Shown here piece by piece: positions 7,843-17,885 of a DNA stretch of 64,000 bases. The notes beneath the pieces were generated by a model. That model had not been told where the DNA came from and searched no databases. It saw nothing but the letters and a program-made list of their open reading frames with translations. The stretch's first letter is position 1. Each line of letters opens with the position of its first letter. Location: positions 62,001 through 126,000 of the forward strand of contig NZ_CAMFHB010000009.1 in the NCBI RefSeq assembly GCF_945952055.1, in the 5' to 3' direction. Source of the DNA: an uncultured Alsobacter sp. Lineage in GTDB: Bacteria; Pseudomonadota; Alphaproteobacteria; Rhizobiales; Beijerinckiaceae. The position numbers and the translations under genes are program-made.

Positions 7843-10800
7843 CCGGCCCCGCGTCCTGACCATCCCGTCGGGGGCCTCCTTCCTCGACACGCTGACGCGA
7901 GAGCTTCTGGCCGGGCGGATCGTCCCGGGCTGGCCCGACCCGGCGGATCCGCTTTCGCTGTCGACCGGCATCGTCTACCTGCCGACGCGCAGGGCGGCTC
8001 GCGCCCTCGTCCGCGCCCTGGCCGAGCAGGCCGGCGGCGACGCGGTCCTTCTGCCGCGGATCGTGCCGCTCGGCGACATCGAGGACGTCGAGGACACCCG
8101 CATCCTCGACGGCAACGGCTTCGGCGATCCGGACCTCGATCGGCCGGAGGCGAGCCCGACGCGGCGGCGGCTGGTCCTCGCCCGCATGATCCTGGACTGG
8201 TCGCGGACCGTCGACCGCAGCCTCATGCGGCTCGACCCGGACGAACAGCTTCTGGTCTCCGCCAGCCCCGCCGACGCCCTGGCGCTCGCCGGCGAACTGG
8301 GAATGCTCATCGACACGCTCGCGATCCACGGCAAGTCGGTCGACGACATCGCGCGGCTGATCCCGGAGAACGTCTCCCAGTACTGGGAGATCTCCCACCG
8401 CTTCCTGCAGATCGCCGCCGAGAGCTGGCCCGCCTGGTGCGAGGAGCACGGTGTGCTCGATCCCGCCGTCCGGCGCCATCGTCTCCTGATGGCGGAGGCC
8501 GAGCGGCTCCTGGCCGTCCGTCCGGACACTCCGATGATCGCCGCCGGTTCGACGGGCTCCATGCCGGCCACGGCCGCCCTGCTCGCCGCCATCGCGCGCC
8601 TGCCCCGCGGGGCGGTGGTGCTGCCGGGCCTGGACACCCTGCTCGACGAGGGGTCCTTCTCCGAAATCCTGCCGAAGCCCGGCACGCGTGACGCGGGCCA
8701 TCCCGGACATCCCCAGGCGATGCTGGCGCGGCTCCTGGAGGTGATCGGCATCCTGCGCCGCGACGTCGAGCGGCTCGCCGAACCCGTGCCGGCGCTCGCC
8801 GCGCGCGAGAGATACCTGTCGGAGGCGCTGCGCCCGGCCGAGACCACGGCGCTGTGGAGCCGCCGATCGCAGGCGCTCGACGAAGCCGGCGTCGCGCAGG
8901 CGCTCGCCGACATCGCCGTGGTCGAGGCCGCCAACGACCGCGAGGAGGCGACCACCGTGGCCGTGGCCCTGCGCGCGGCCATCGAGGACCCTGCCGCAAC
9001 CGCCATGCTGGTGACCCCGGATCGCGGGCTGGCGGAGCGCGTCGTGGCCGAACTCGGCCGCTGGGGCATCGCGGTGGACGACAGCGCGGGCCAGGCACTC
9101 GACCGGTCGAGCGCCGGCGGCCTGGCCCGCCTCGCGGCACAGGCCGTGGTGGAGGGCTTTGCCGCCGGCCCGCTCCTGGCCCTCGTCTCGCACCCCCTGT
9201 GCCGCCTGGGCCTCTCCGGGGCGACGCTCGCCCGGGCGCGCGCCGCGCTCGACATCGGCGTGCTGCGCGCACCGGCGCTGCCGGGCGGTCTTCCCGCCTT
9301 GCGGCAGGCTGCCCGGGAGGCGCCGGAGCGCTGCAAGGGCCGCCATGCCAAGCGCCCGCAGCGCCGCCTCGGCGAGCGGGACTGGGAGGCGCTGGAGCGC
9401 CTGTTGCAGAGCCTCGAGGACGCCTTCGCGGCCTTCCCCTCGATCCGCGGCGCGGATCTCGACCTCGTCGAGCTCGTGTTGGCGCTGGAGCCCGTGATCG
9501 CGGCGCTCGGCCGCGGGCCCGACGAGGACGACGACGTCTTCGCCACGCCCTCGGGCCAGAGCCTCGCGAGCCTGTTCGACGACCTGCGCGAAGGCGCCGG
9601 GGCGGGGCTGACCGGGCGCCTCTCCGACGTGCCCGCCTTCCTGCACCGGCTGATGGCGGGCCGGGTGGCGCCCCGCTACGGCGCCATCCATCCCCGCATC
9701 GCCGTGCTGGGCCTGCTCGAGGCCCGCCTGCTGCGCGCCGACCTCGTCATTCTCGCCGGCCTCGACGAGAAGACCTGGCCGCCGGAGGCGCGCACCGACG
9801 CCTTCATGAACCGGCCGATGCGCCTCGCCCTCGGCCTGCCGGCTCCCGAACGTCGCCTCGGGCAGACCGCCCACGACCTCGCCCAGGCCATGGGGGCGCC
9901 GCGCGTGATCCTGTCGCGGGCGCTGAAGCGGGGCGGCGATCCGACCGTCGCCTCGCGCTTCGTCCAGCGCATGCAGGCGGTGGCGGGACGGCCGGCGTGG
10001 GAGGCCGCGCTGGCGCGCGGAGCCTGTTGGCTGGACCTGGCCCGCGCCCTCGACCGGACGGGGGCACCACGGCCCGCCGCCCGGCCCGCGCCCAAGCCGC
10101 CGGTCGCGTTGTTTCCGCGCTCGCTGTCGATCACGGAGGTCGAGACGCTCGTCCGCGACCCCTACTCGATCTATGCGCGCCACGTGCTGGGCCTCGACGC
10201 GCTGGAGCCCGTGGCCGCCTCGCCCGATGCGGCGCTGCGCGGGACCATCATCCACGACGTGCTCGGCACCTTCGCCAAAGAGGCGAGCGAGGCCTGGCCG
10301 GCCGATCCCTACCGCCGGCTGCGCGATCTGGGCCGCGACGCCTTCGCCAGGGCCCCCGAGCTCGCCGGCCGGGCCGACGTGGCGGCGTTCTGGTGGCCCC
10401 GCTTCGAGCGCATCGCCCGCTTCATCGCGCGCTGGGAAGAGCTGCGCCGGCAGCCGGGCGTGAGCGTGCAGGCGGAAATCGACGGCCGGCTCGAGATCGA
10501 CCTGCCGGGGCTCGGCGAGCCTTTCGTGCTGCGCGGACGGGCCGACCGCATCGAGGTGTCGGCTGCGGGCGGCCTTCGGATCGTCGACTTCAAGACCGGC
10601 AAGCCGCCTGGCCTGCAGGAGGTGCGCGTCGGCTTCTCGCCCCAGCTGACGATCGAGGCCGCCATGGCCAAGGCCGGCGCCTTCGCCGGCATTCCGGCGG
10701 GGACGTCCATCGAAGAGCTGCTCTACGTGCACGTCTCGGGCGGCACCACGCCCGCCGCCGAGCGGTTCATCCGCGGCAAGGTGAAGAAACAGGACATCCC

Positions 10801-11011
10801 GCCGCCCGACGACCTCGCGGCCGAGCACATGGAGAGTTTCGTCACGATGCTGCGCGAACTCGCCTCCGGCGAGCGCGCCTTCCTGTCGCGGCCGCACCCG
10901 AAATTCGCCAAGAGCTACGCGGACTACGACCATCTCGCCCGGGTGCGGGAATGGTCGCTCGCCGGCGACGGCGAGGACGAGGCGGGCGAGGACGGCGGGG
11001 ATCCGGCATGA
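7832..11011 (+). CDS. addB: Double-strand break repair protein AddB (alphaproteobacterial type)
   Basis: This 1059-residue partner of AddA in the RecBCD-like helicase-nuclease processes DNA double-strand ends for recombination. The N-terminal half is a degenerate helicase-like region, and residues about 760-1040 hold the RecB-family nuclease motif IVDFKTGKPPGLQEV. The GTG start at 7832 lies inside the end of murU in another frame. The stop overlaps addA as ATGA, so AddB and AddA are likely made in equal amounts. Length and gene order fit alphaproteobacterial AddB. Confidence 0.9.
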   Translation: MCADRPRVLTIPSGASFLDTLTRELLAGRIVPGWPDPADPLSLSTGIVYLPTRRAARALVRALAEQAGGDAVLLPRIVPLGDIEDVEDTRILDGNGFGDPDLDRPEASPTRRRLVLARMILDWSRTVDRSLMRLDPDEQLLVSASPADALALAGELGMLIDTLAIHGKSVDDIARLIPENVSQYWEISHRFLQIAAESWPAWCEEHGVLDPAVRRHRLLMAEAERLLAVRPDTPMIAAGSTGSMPATAALLAAIARLPRGAVVLPGLDTLLDEGSFSEILPKPGTRDAGHPGHPQAMLARLLEVIGILRRDVERLAEPVPALAARERYLSEALRPAETTALWSRRSQALDEAGVAQALADIAVVEAANDREEATTVAVALRAAIEDPAATAMLVTPDRGLAERVVAELGRWGIAVDDSAGQALDRSSAGGLARLAAQAVVEGFAAGPLLALVSHPLCRLGLSGATLARARAALDIGVLRAPALPGGLPALRQAAREAPERCKGRHAKRPQRRLGERDWEALERLLQSLEDAFAAFPSIRGADLDLVELVLALEPVIAALGRGPDEDDDVFATPSGQSLASLFDDLREGAGAGLTGRLSDVPAFLHRLMAGRVAPRYGAIHPRIAVLGLLEARLLRADLVILAGLDEKTWPPEARTDAFMNRPMRLALGLPAPERRLGQTAHDLAQAMGAPRVILSRALKRGGDPTVASRFVQRMQAVAGRPAWEAALARGACWLDLARALDRTGAPRPAARPAPKPPVALFPRSLSITEVETLVRDPYSIYARHVLGLDALEPVAASPDAALRGTIIHDVLGTFAKEASEAWPADPYRRLRDLGRDAFARAPELAGRADVAAFWWPRFERIARFIARWEELRRQPGVSVQAEIDGRLEIDLPGLGEPFVLRGRADRIEVSAAGGLRIVDFKTGKPPGLQEVRVGFSPQLTIEAAMAKAGAFAGIPAGTSIEELLYVHVSGGTTPAAERFIRGKVKKQDIPPPDDLAAEHMESFVTMLRELASGERAFLSRPHPKFAKSYADYDHLARVREWSLAGDGEDEAGEDGGDPA

Positions 11012-14000
11012 GCGAGAAGCTCGTCGTTCCCACCGCCACGCGCGAAGCCCAGAAGCGGGCCGCCGATCCGCGGGCCTCGGCCTGGGTGTCGGCCAATGCC
11101 GGCGCCGGGAAGACCTACGTGCTCTCCCGGCGCGTGGTGCGCCTGCTGCTCGACGACGTCCAGCCTTCGCGCATCCTGGCGCTGACCTTCACCAAGGCGG
11201 CCGCCGCCAACATGGCCACCCGCGTCTTCGACATCCTGGGCAAGTGGGTGACGCTGGACGACGCCGCGCTCGCTTCGGAGATCGCCGAGATCGAGGGCGC
11301 CCCGCCCGACGCCAAGCGCCTCGAACTCGCCCGCAAGCTCTTCGCCCGTGCCGTCGAGACGCCGGGCGGCCTGAAGATCCAGACGATCCACGCCTTCTGC
11401 GAACGGCTCCTGCACCTCTTTCCCTTCGAGGCCAACGTCTCGGCCTCCTTCGAGGTGCTCGACGACGCCGGTTGCGACGAACTGCTCGGCGAGGCCCGGC
11501 ACGCCCTGCTCCAGGAGGCCATGCTGCATCCCGGCACCCGGGAAGCGGCGGCCCTCCAGGCGGTGGAGCAGGCGGCAGGCGAGGCCGGGTTCGCGACCGT
11601 CCTCAGGGCCGCGCTGGCGCACCGGCGGGCCCTGCTCGCCATCGGCTCGGGCGACGAAGGCCTCGCGCGATACCGCGGCGACCTCGCCGCCGCGCTCGGC
11701 GTCGGCCCCGGCGAGACGGTCGGCGAGATCGCCACCGCCATCGCAACCGGCGGCATCCCGCCCGCCGAGTGGGCTCGCCTCGCCGAGATCCTGCAGTCCG
11801 ACGGCAAGACCACCGAGCAGAAGCACGCGACGGCCCTGCGCGAGGCGCTGGCCGCGCTGACCGACGAGGACAGGGCCGCCGCCTACACCCGCGTCTTCCG
11901 CACGGGCGACGACGAGCCGCGGGCCGACAGCTACCTCACCAAGGGCTTCCGCACGGCCCATCCGGACCTGTCGGCGCGGATGGACGGCGAGCGATCGCGG
12001 ATCGGCGACCTCATCGAGCGGCGCAAGGCGATCGAGGCCGTCGACCGCAGCACGGCGCTCATGACCCTCGCCGCTTCGGTCGTGGTCCGGTACGAGACGG
12101 CCAAGGGTACGCGCGGGGCCCTCGACTTCGACGATCTCGTGGCGCGGACCGCCCGCCTGCTCGCCCGGTCGGATGCGGCCTGGGTGCTCTACAAGCTCGA
12201 CCAGGGCATCGACCACATCCTCGTCGACGAAGCGCAGGACACCAGCGAGGCGCAGTGGGACATCCTGCGTCGCCTGACGGGCGAGTTCGTCTCGGGCCGG
12301 CGGACGGACAAGCAGCGCACGATCTTCGCCGTGGGCGACTCCAAGCAGTCGATCTTCTCGTTCCAGGGTGCAGATCCGAAAGCCTTCGAGGACGCCCGCC
12401 GGTTCTTCGCCGACGCCTATGCGACGCTCAAGCGCGCGGAGCCGGACGCCGACTGGGCCTTCAACGACGAGAAGCTGACGCTCTCGTTCCGGTCCGCCGG
12501 TGCCGTGCTCGACGGCGTCGACAAGGTCTTCGCCCTGGAGCCGCACTATCGCGGACTGTCCTTCGGCGACACGGCGGTGGGCACCGTGCACGAGACGGCC
12601 CGCCCCGAGGCGCCCGGTCTCGTGGAACTGTGGCCGCCCGCCGAGCCGGCGCCGGCCCGGGACGACGATGCCTGGGCCCGTCCTCTCGACGAGCCGGACG
12701 AGGCCTCCCCGCCCGTGCGCCTCGCCCGCCGCATCGCCGAAACCATCGACCGCTGGCGCACGACCGGCGACTCCTTCGGCCATCGGATCCCGCCCGGCGA
12801 CGTGCTGATCCTGGTGCGCAGCCGCAACGCCTTCTTCGAGGCGATGATCCGCGCGCTGAAGCAGCGGCGCGTGCCGGTCGCGGGCGCGGATCGCCTGACG
12901 CTCACCGCCCACATCGCCGTCATGGACCTGCTGGCGCTCGGGCGCTCGTGCCTGCTGCCGGACGACGACCTGACGCTCGCCACCGTGCTGCGATCGCCGC
13001 TCGTCGGCCTCGACGAGGAGGCGCTGTTCGAACTCGCCGCCGGGCGATCGGGCAGCCTGTCCCGGGCATTGGCGCGAAAGGCCCCGGAGAGCCCCCGCTG
13101 GCAGCAGGTCCAGGACCAGGTGGAGCGCTGGAGGGCGACGGCCCGGGCGACCGGTCCCTTCACCTTCTATGCCCGCGTGCTGGGGCCGGACGGCGGTCGC
13201 AAGGCGCTGCTGGGCCGTCTGGGCGCGGAGGCCGGCGACGCGGTGGACGAGTTCCTGCGCATCGCGCTGGACCACGAGCAGCACAACGCCCCCTCGCTCT
13301 CGACCTTCCTCGACACCATGCAGGACGCCGACCTGATGGTGAAGCGGGACATGGAGGGCGCGCGCGACGAGGTCCGGGTCATGACCGTGCACGGCGCAAA
13401 GGGCCTCGAGGCCCCGGTCGTGTTCCTCGCGGACACCTGCTCGGTGCCACGCAACGACGCGCCCCTCCTGCTGATGCCCGACACGGGTCTCCCGGTCTGG
13501 CTGCGCGGCAAGGCGCGCGATCCCGAGCGCCTGCGCGCCTTGCGCACCGCCGAGGAGGCACGCATCCGCGCCGAGTACCACCGCCTCCTCTACGTGGCGA
13601 TGACCCGGGCCAAGGACCGCCTCATCATCGGCGGGTTCTACGGCAGCAAGGGGCGGGGACAGTCGTGCTGGTACGACATGGTCGAGACGGCGCTCGCCGA
13701 CCATCTCGACGTGGTGCCGGATGAGCGCGGCGACGGCACGGTGCGCCGGCTGCTTCCCAAGCCCTTCCCGACCCTGGCGCCGATGCCGGCGCCGGCACCG
13801 GCGCCGGAGCCGGACCTGCCGGCCTGGCTCACGCAGCCGGCCGCCGCGGAAGCGGTGCGCCCCTCGCCGTTGCGCCCCTCGAGTGCGCTCGCCGCGGCGG
13901 ACGCTCCCGACCGGACCGGCGACACCCCCTTCGTGCGCGATGCCCGGGCGGCGGGCACGCTGGCCCATCTCCTGCTGGAGGTGCTGCCCGGATGCGACCG

Positions 14001-14463
14001 CGGCCGGCGCGAGGCGGTGGCCACGGCCCTCGCGGAGGCCCGCGGCGGTGCGCTCGTTCCGGAGCGTCGCGCCGCGGTGATCGCGGCCGTCCTGTCCCTG
14101 CTCGACGATCCGCAGCTCGCGCCGCTGTTCGGGGCGGGAAGCCGGGCGGAGGCGCCGGTGGCCGGCCGCCTGCGCCGCGGCGACGGCGCCGTCCTGCCGG
14201 TGTCCGGCCAGATCGACCGACTGGCGGTGACGCCCGACACCGTCTTCATCGCCGACTACAAGACCAGCGCCCGTCCGGCCAAGGCGCCGGACGCCATCCC
14301 CGAAAGCCACGTGGCCCAGCTCGCCGTGTACAGGGCTCTGGTCGGCCCGCTCTATCCCGGGCGCGCGGTGCGCTGCCTCATCGTCTGGACCGCGAGCGCG
14401 ACGGTGATGGAGGTTCCCCCGGCCCGGCTCGACACGGCATTGGCGCGCATCACCGCTGCGTGA
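11008..14463 (+). CDS. addA: Double-strand break repair helicase AddA
   Basis: This 1151-residue UvrD/RecB-type helicase-nuclease opens with the Walker A region SANAGAGKTYVLSRRVVRLL (residues about 30-50). It continues with LTFTKAAAANMATRV, the DEAQDTSEAQWDILRR Walker B, AVGDSKQSIFSFQGADP, VMTVHGAKGLEAPVV (motif V) and LLYVAMTRAKDRL (motif VI). The C-terminal nuclease has IADYKTSARP. It unwinds and degrades broken DNA ends and loads RecA together with AddB. It starts in an ATGA overlap with addB and ends the divL-addA operon. The domain set looks complete. Confidence 0.93.
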   Translation: MSEKLVVPTATREAQKRAADPRASAWVSANAGAGKTYVLSRRVVRLLLDDVQPSRILALTFTKAAAANMATRVFDILGKWVTLDDAALASEIAEIEGAPPDAKRLELARKLFARAVETPGGLKIQTIHAFCERLLHLFPFEANVSASFEVLDDAGCDELLGEARHALLQEAMLHPGTREAAALQAVEQAAGEAGFATVLRAALAHRRALLAIGSGDEGLARYRGDLAAALGVGPGETVGEIATAIATGGIPPAEWARLAEILQSDGKTTEQKHATALREALAALTDEDRAAAYTRVFRTGDDEPRADSYLTKGFRTAHPDLSARMDGERSRIGDLIERRKAIEAVDRSTALMTLAASVVVRYETAKGTRGALDFDDLVARTARLLARSDAAWVLYKLDQGIDHILVDEAQDTSEAQWDILRRLTGEFVSGRRTDKQRTIFAVGDSKQSIFSFQGADPKAFEDARRFFADAYATLKRAEPDADWAFNDEKLTLSFRSAGAVLDGVDKVFALEPHYRGLSFGDTAVGTVHETARPEAPGLVELWPPAEPAPARDDDAWARPLDEPDEASPPVRLARRIAETIDRWRTTGDSFGHRIPPGDVLILVRSRNAFFEAMIRALKQRRVPVAGADRLTLTAHIAVMDLLALGRSCLLPDDDLTLATVLRSPLVGLDEEALFELAAGRSGSLSRALARKAPESPRWQQVQDQVERWRATARATGPFTFYARVLGPDGGRKALLGRLGAEAGDAVDEFLRIALDHEQHNAPSLSTFLDTMQDADLMVKRDMEGARDEVRVMTVHGAKGLEAPVVFLADTCSVPRNDAPLLLMPDTGLPVWLRGKARDPERLRALRTAEEARIRAEYHRLLYVAMTRAKDRLIIGGFYGSKGRGQSCWYDMVETALADHLDVVPDERGDGTVRRLLPKPFPTLAPMPAPAPAPEPDLPAWLTQPAAAEAVRPSPLRPSSALAAADAPDRTGDTPFVRDARAAGTLAHLLLEVLPGCDRGRREAVATALAEARGGALVPERRAAVIAAVLSLLDDPQLAPLFGAGSRAEAPVAGRLRRGDGAVLPVSGQIDRLAVTPDTVFIADYKTSARPAKAPDAIPESHVAQLAVYRALVGPLYPGRAVRCLIVWTASATVMEVPPARLDTALARITAA

Positions 14464-14470
14464 CTCGCCC

Positions 14471-14499
14471 TTGACGCCTCCGGGGCCGGTTCATAGCTT
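14471..14499 (+). promoter_or_regulatory. Candidate sigma-70-type promoter for trxA
   Basis: TTGACG at 14471-14476 is followed by 17 bases and TAGCTT at 14494-14499. This is the best -35/-10 pair in the 84-bp gap between addA and trxA. It would let thioredoxin be made independently of the repair operon. This is sequence-pattern evidence only. Confidence 0.4.
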
Positions 14500-14510
14500 C
14501 GCCCCGACCC

Positions 14511-14527
14511 GCCGGACTGAGTCCGGC
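14511..14527. promoter_or_regulatory. Palindrome in the trxA leader
   Basis: GCCGGACT and AGTCCGGC form a perfect 8-bp inverted repeat around a single G, just downstream of the candidate trxA promoter. It sits where a transcription start or 5' leader is expected, so it could be an operator. A one-base loop makes a stable RNA hairpin unlikely. Confidence 0.35.
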
Positions 14528-14547
14528 CACCCAACAACGAGGTTGCC

Positions 14548-14865
14548 ATGACCGCGCCTGTCACCGACTCCAGCTTCAAGGCGGATGTGCTCGACAGCTC
14601 CACCCCCGTCGTCGTGGACTTCTGGGCCGAGTGGTGCGGTCCCTGTCGCATGATCGCCCCGGCCCTTGAGGAAATCTCCAAGGAGATGGAGGGCAAGGTG
14701 AAGATCGTGAAGCTGAACGTGGACGAGAACCCCGGCACCTCCGCCCAGTTCGGCATCCGCTCGATCCCGACCCTGATGATCTTCAAGGACGGCAAGCTCG
14801 CCTCCCAGATGGTCGGCGCCAAGCCGAAGGGCGAACTGTCGCGCTGGATCTCGTCGGCGGTCTGA
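14548..14865 (+). CDS. trxA: Thioredoxin 1
   Basis: This 105-residue thioredoxin has the active site [18 protein letters not shown] and the cis-Pro region [14 protein letters not shown]. It reduces disulfides in cytoplasmic proteins such as ribonucleotide reductase and is recycled by thioredoxin reductase. The length is exactly that of the family. It follows addA after a short gap with its own candidate promoter, and faces folC across an R1 repeat. Confidence 0.96.
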   Translation: MTAPVTDSSFKADVLDSSTPVVVDFWAEWCGPCRMIAPALEEISKEMEGKVKIVKLNVDENPGTSAQFGIRSIPTLMIFKDGKLASQMVGAKPKGELSRWISSAV

Positions 14866-14898
14866 TCCGCCGATCGGCACCGGGCAGCCGAGACATCC

Positions 14899-15008
14899 TG
14901 CGTCCTTCGACACGGCCGCTCCGCGGCCTGCTCAGGATGAGGAAGATTGTTGTTTTACAACGCTCCGCATCCTGAGCAGCCGCCAAAGGCGGCGTGTCGA
15001 AGGACGCA
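14899..15008. repeat. Palindromic intergenic repeat R1, copy 1
   Basis: This is a 110-bp imperfect palindrome. It starts TGCGTCCTTCGACACGGCCG and ends CGTGTCGAAGGACGCA, with inner arms CTCAGGATGAGG and CATCCTGAGCAG around an AT-rich loop. Near-copies lie at 27932-28050 and 48714-48825. It fills the gap between the convergent genes trxA and folC and could serve as a two-way transcription terminator. The design is that of a REP/MITE-like element; similar repeats are, from memory, abundant in Rhizobiales genomes. Confidence 0.85.
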
Positions 15009-15029
15009 CCGTCTTCATGCCAGCCACAC

Positions 15030-16352
15030 TCAGGACGGCGGCGTGCCGTTGGCGGCGAGAACTTCGCCCGCCAGATAGAGCGAACCGCAGATCAGCACGC
15101 GGGGCGGCGCGCCCCAGTCATTGGCCGCGATGGCCGAGAGCGCGGCCTCGAGGCTGGCGCAGGGCGTGGCCTGCAGGCCCGCCGCCGTGGCGAACGCGGC
15201 GACCTCCGCGGCCGAGCGGGCCGCGGTCTGGCTGGGCATCGGGATGGTGAAGACGTGCTGGGCGAGCCCCGCGAAGGGGGCGAGGAAGCCGGCGGAATCC
15301 TTCGTTCCCAGCATTCCGACCACCAGGATCAGGGGCCGCGGATTGCGGTCCTCGAAGTCGGCCATGGCGGCGGCGACAACGCGGCCACCGTCCGGATTGT
15401 GGCCGCCGTCGAGCCAGAGCTCGGTTCCATCGCGCAGGAGGCCCTGGAGCCGTCCGCGCGACAGGCGCTGCAGGCGGGCCGGCCAATCGGCCGAGGCGAT
15501 GCCCTTCTCGAAGGCGGAGGCGGCCAGGCGGCCGAAACCCGAGGCTCGGAGCGCGGCGATCGCGGTCCCGGCGTTCACGTGCTGGTGGCGGCCGGGCAGG
15601 CGCGGCAGCGGCAAGTCGAGCAGGCCCTCCTCGTCCTGGTAGACGAGACGGCCGTTCTCCTCGTGCACGTGGAAGTGCTCGCCGCCCACCATGGCCGGGG
15701 CGCCGGCGCGGGCGGCCAGCCGGACGAGCGTGTCGAGGGCCTCCTGATGGTCCTGCAGTGCGATCACGGCCGGCGCTCCGCGCTTGAAGATGCCGGCCTT
15801 GGCCTTGGCGACCAGCGACAGGGTGTCTCCCAGATATTCCGAGTGGTCCATGCCGATGGGGGTGACCACCGTCGCCATCGGCTTCTCGATCACGTTCGTC
15901 GCGTCGAACTCGCCGCCGAGCCCCACCTCCAGCAGCAGCACGTGGGCGGGCTTCTCCGAGAACAGGAGCAGGGCCGCGGCCGTCGTGATCTCGAACACGG
16001 TGATCGGTGCGCTCGCATTGGCCTCCTCGCAGCGGCGGAAGGCATCGACCAGCGCATCCTCGTCGACGAGCCGCCCGCCGCCCGGCGCGCCGATGCGGAT
16101 CCGCTCGTGGAAGCGCACGAGGTGCGGCGAGGTGTACACGTGGACCGCCAGCCCGGCGGCCTCCAGCACGGAGCGCATGAACGCCACCGTCGATCCCTTG
16201 CCGTTGGTCCCGGCCACGTGGATCACCGGCGGCAGCCGTCGGTGGGGATCGCCCAGCGCGCCGAGCAGCCGCTGGAGGCGTCCCAGCGACAGGTCGATCA
16301 ACTTGGGGTGCAGCGCGAGGAACCGCGCCAGGATCGCGTCGGAGTTCTCCAT
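15030..16352 (-). CDS. folC: Bifunctional folylpolyglutamate / dihydrofolate synthase
   Basis: This 440-residue Mur-ligase-like enzyme has the P-loop VIHVAGTNGKGSTVAFM near residue 50, followed by TSPHLVRFHERI, MDHSEYLGDT and WLDGGHNPDGGR. It adds glutamate to dihydropteroate and to folates. The ATG at 16352 has AGGAGA five bases upstream, which decides the start over a longer frame reaching 16433. It is convergent with trxA and divergent from sppA. In many relatives, from memory, folC follows accD; here accD is 7 kb away on the other strand, so the locus has probably been rearranged. Confidence 0.92.
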   Translation of the reverse strand: MENSDAILARFLALHPKLIDLSLGRLQRLLGALGDPHRRLPPVIHVAGTNGKGSTVAFMRSVLEAAGLAVHVYTSPHLVRFHERIRIGAPGGGRLVDEDALVDAFRRCEEANASAPITVFEITTAAALLLFSEKPAHVLLLEVGLGGEFDATNVIEKPMATVVTPIGMDHSEYLGDTLSLVAKAKAGIFKRGAPAVIALQDHQEALDTLVRLAARAGAPAMVGGEHFHVHEENGRLVYQDEEGLLDLPLPRLPGRHQHVNAGTAIAALRASGFGRLAASAFEKGIASADWPARLQRLSRGRLQGLLRDGTELWLDGGHNPDGGRVVAAAMADFEDRNPRPLILVVGMLGTKDSAGFLAPFAGLAQHVFTIPMPSQTAARSAAEVAAFATAAGLQATPCASLEAALSAIAANDWGAPPRVLICGSLYLAGEVLAANGTPPS

Positions 16353-16561
16353 GGTCTCCTGTCCCGGCCGCCGTCCAGGGCGACCTCGGCCATCGAGGGC
16401 CGGACGACTAGACCCTTCGCGGTGTCTGCGCAACCGGCAGCACGACGCTGCCTTTTCCGTTTGCGCGCCGGCAACCGCGTTGCGGTGGCAAGGTTGCCCC
16501 CACGCCCGCAGGCGAGTAGGGAAGGACGGGTCCCATTGACCGGACGCAAGCGGAGACGCGG

Positions 16562-17512
16562 ATGACCGCTGAGAGCGACTATCTCCTCGACCGGCGCCGT
16601 TTGACGCGCAGGGTCACGTTCTGGCGCGTTGCGGCGTTCCTGGTCGCCCTCGTGGCGATCGTCGGCACCGCTCTGGCCGTCGCCGGGCCCCGCCTGGGCA
16701 CGGCGCAGAGCCACATCGCGCGGGTCGACATCAGCGGCTTCATCAGCGGCGACGAAAAGACGCTGGATCTGCTCAAGTCCGTCGGCAAGAGCAACGCCAA
16801 GGCGGTCATCGTGCAGATCGACAGCCCCGGCGGCACCGTGACCGGCGCGGAACTCCTGTTCCACGCGCTCCGAGAGCTGTCGGCCGAAAAGCCGACCGTG
16901 GCCGTGGTCCGCAGCCTGGCCGCATCCGGCGGCTACATCGCCGCCATGGGCACCGACCGCATCGTCGCCCAGGAGACCTCGCTCGTGGGCTCCATCGGCG
17001 TGCTCTTCCAGTTTCCCAACTTCACCCGCCTGCTCGACACGGTGGGCGTGAAGATGGAGACGACCAAGTCCTCGCCCCTCAAGGCGTCGCCGAACCCGTT
17101 CGAGGTCACGACACCCGAGCAGCAGGCGGCCGTGCAGGCCCTCATCGCCGACAGCTTCGCCTGGTTCAAGCGCATCGTCGCCGAGCGGCGCGGCCTGGCC
17201 GGGACCGAACTCGCCACGGTGTCCGACGGCCGCGTGTTTAGCGGAAGCCAGGCCGTTGGGCTCAAGCTTATCGACGAGGTCGGCACGCAGAAGCAGGCGA
17301 TCGCCTGGCTGGAGAAGGAAAAGGGCGTTCCGAAGGACCTTCCGGTGCGCGAATGGAAGCGCAGCGGGGCGGAAAGGTTCGGTTTCTGGAGCGCTTCGGC
17401 CGGAATCGCGGATGTTCTGGGCTTCGATCAGGTGGCCACGCTCCTAGCCGGGGCGTCGCAGGGCATGGATCGCGGCGCCCTGGAAGGGCTCTTAGCTCTT
17501 TGGCGCCCTTGA
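16562..17512 (+). CDS. sppA: Signal peptide peptidase SppA (S49 family)
   Basis: This 316-residue membrane-anchored serine protease has one N-terminal transmembrane helix (about residues 20-42). The S49 core holds [14 protein letters not shown], the catalytic-Ser region [14 protein letters not shown] and the likely catalytic Lys in [11 protein letters not shown]. It degrades signal peptides left in the membrane after protein export. The short single-domain length is that of the SohB/SppA36K type. A GGAG lies eight bases before the ATG. ihfB and lapA follow, an arrangement common in Rhizobiales. Confidence 0.9.
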   Translation: MTAESDYLLDRRRLTRRVTFWRVAAFLVALVAIVGTALAVAGPRLGTAQSHIARVDISGFISGDEKTLDLLKSVGKSNAKAVIVQIDSPGGTVTGAELLFHALRELSAEKPTVAVVRSLAASGGYIAAMGTDRIVAQETSLVGSIGVLFQFPNFTRLLDTVGVKMETTKSSPLKASPNPFEVTTPEQQAAVQALIADSFAWFKRIVAERRGLAGTELATVSDGRVFSGSQAVGLKLIDEVGTQKQAIAWLEKEKGVPKDLPVREWKRSGAERFGFWSASAGIADVLGFDQVATLLAGASQGMDRGALEGLLALWRP

Positions 17513-17537
17513 CCGCCTTGCTTTACGTTGGTTAATC
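17509..17537 (+). promoter_or_regulatory. Candidate promoter for ihfB
   Basis: TTGACC at 17509-17514 and TTAATC at 17532-17537 are 17 bases apart, at the very end of sppA and just before ihfB. The gap between the genes is only 55 bp, so cotranscription with sppA is also possible. Confidence 0.3.
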
Positions 17538-17567
17538 AGAATTCGTGTTTCGCGACGGGCAGGGCCA

Positions 17568-17864
17568 ATGATCAAGTCCGAACTGGTTCAAAAGATCGCG
17601 GAGCATTATCCGGAGCTGTATCTCCGTGATGCGGAAAACGTGGTCAACGCCATCCTCGAGGAAATCACCCAGGCGCTCGCGCGGGGTGACCGGGTCGAGA
17701 TCCGCGGCTTCGGCGCGTTCTCCATCAAGAAGCGGGACGCACGCATCGGCCGCAACCCCCGGACCGGTGAGCACGTTCCCGTCTCCGAGAAGGTCGTGCC
17801 GGTGTTCAAGGCCGGCAAGGAAATGCGGGTTCGCCTCAACAAGGCGCCGGTCGCCGCCCGCTGA
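17568..17864 (+). CDS. ihfB: Integration host factor subunit beta
   Basis: This 98-residue HU/IHF-family DNA-bending protein has the signature [20 protein letters not shown] followed by [11 protein letters not shown], which contains the DNA-intercalating Pro. It pairs with IhfA, encoded elsewhere, to bend DNA at specific sites in replication, recombination and promoter control. The length matches IHF beta, and the [12 protein letters not shown] opening is typical of the beta subunit rather than HU. Confidence 0.96.
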   Translation: MIKSELVQKIAEHYPELYLRDAENVVNAILEEITQALARGDRVEIRGFGAFSIKKRDARIGRNPRTGEHVPVSEKVVPVFKAGKEMRVRLNKAPVAAR

Positions 17865-17885
17865 GGGGCGACCCGGAGCGAGGTC

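Noticed and set aside
4897-7971. A 1024-residue open frame on the minus strand antisense to divL, tsaE-amgK and murU, and similar long frames antisense to the GMC, addB and addA genes
   Set aside because: At this GC content stops are rare in the antisense frames. The predicted proteins are rich in Arg, Gly, Asp and His with no recognisable motif, while the plus strand holds clear families.
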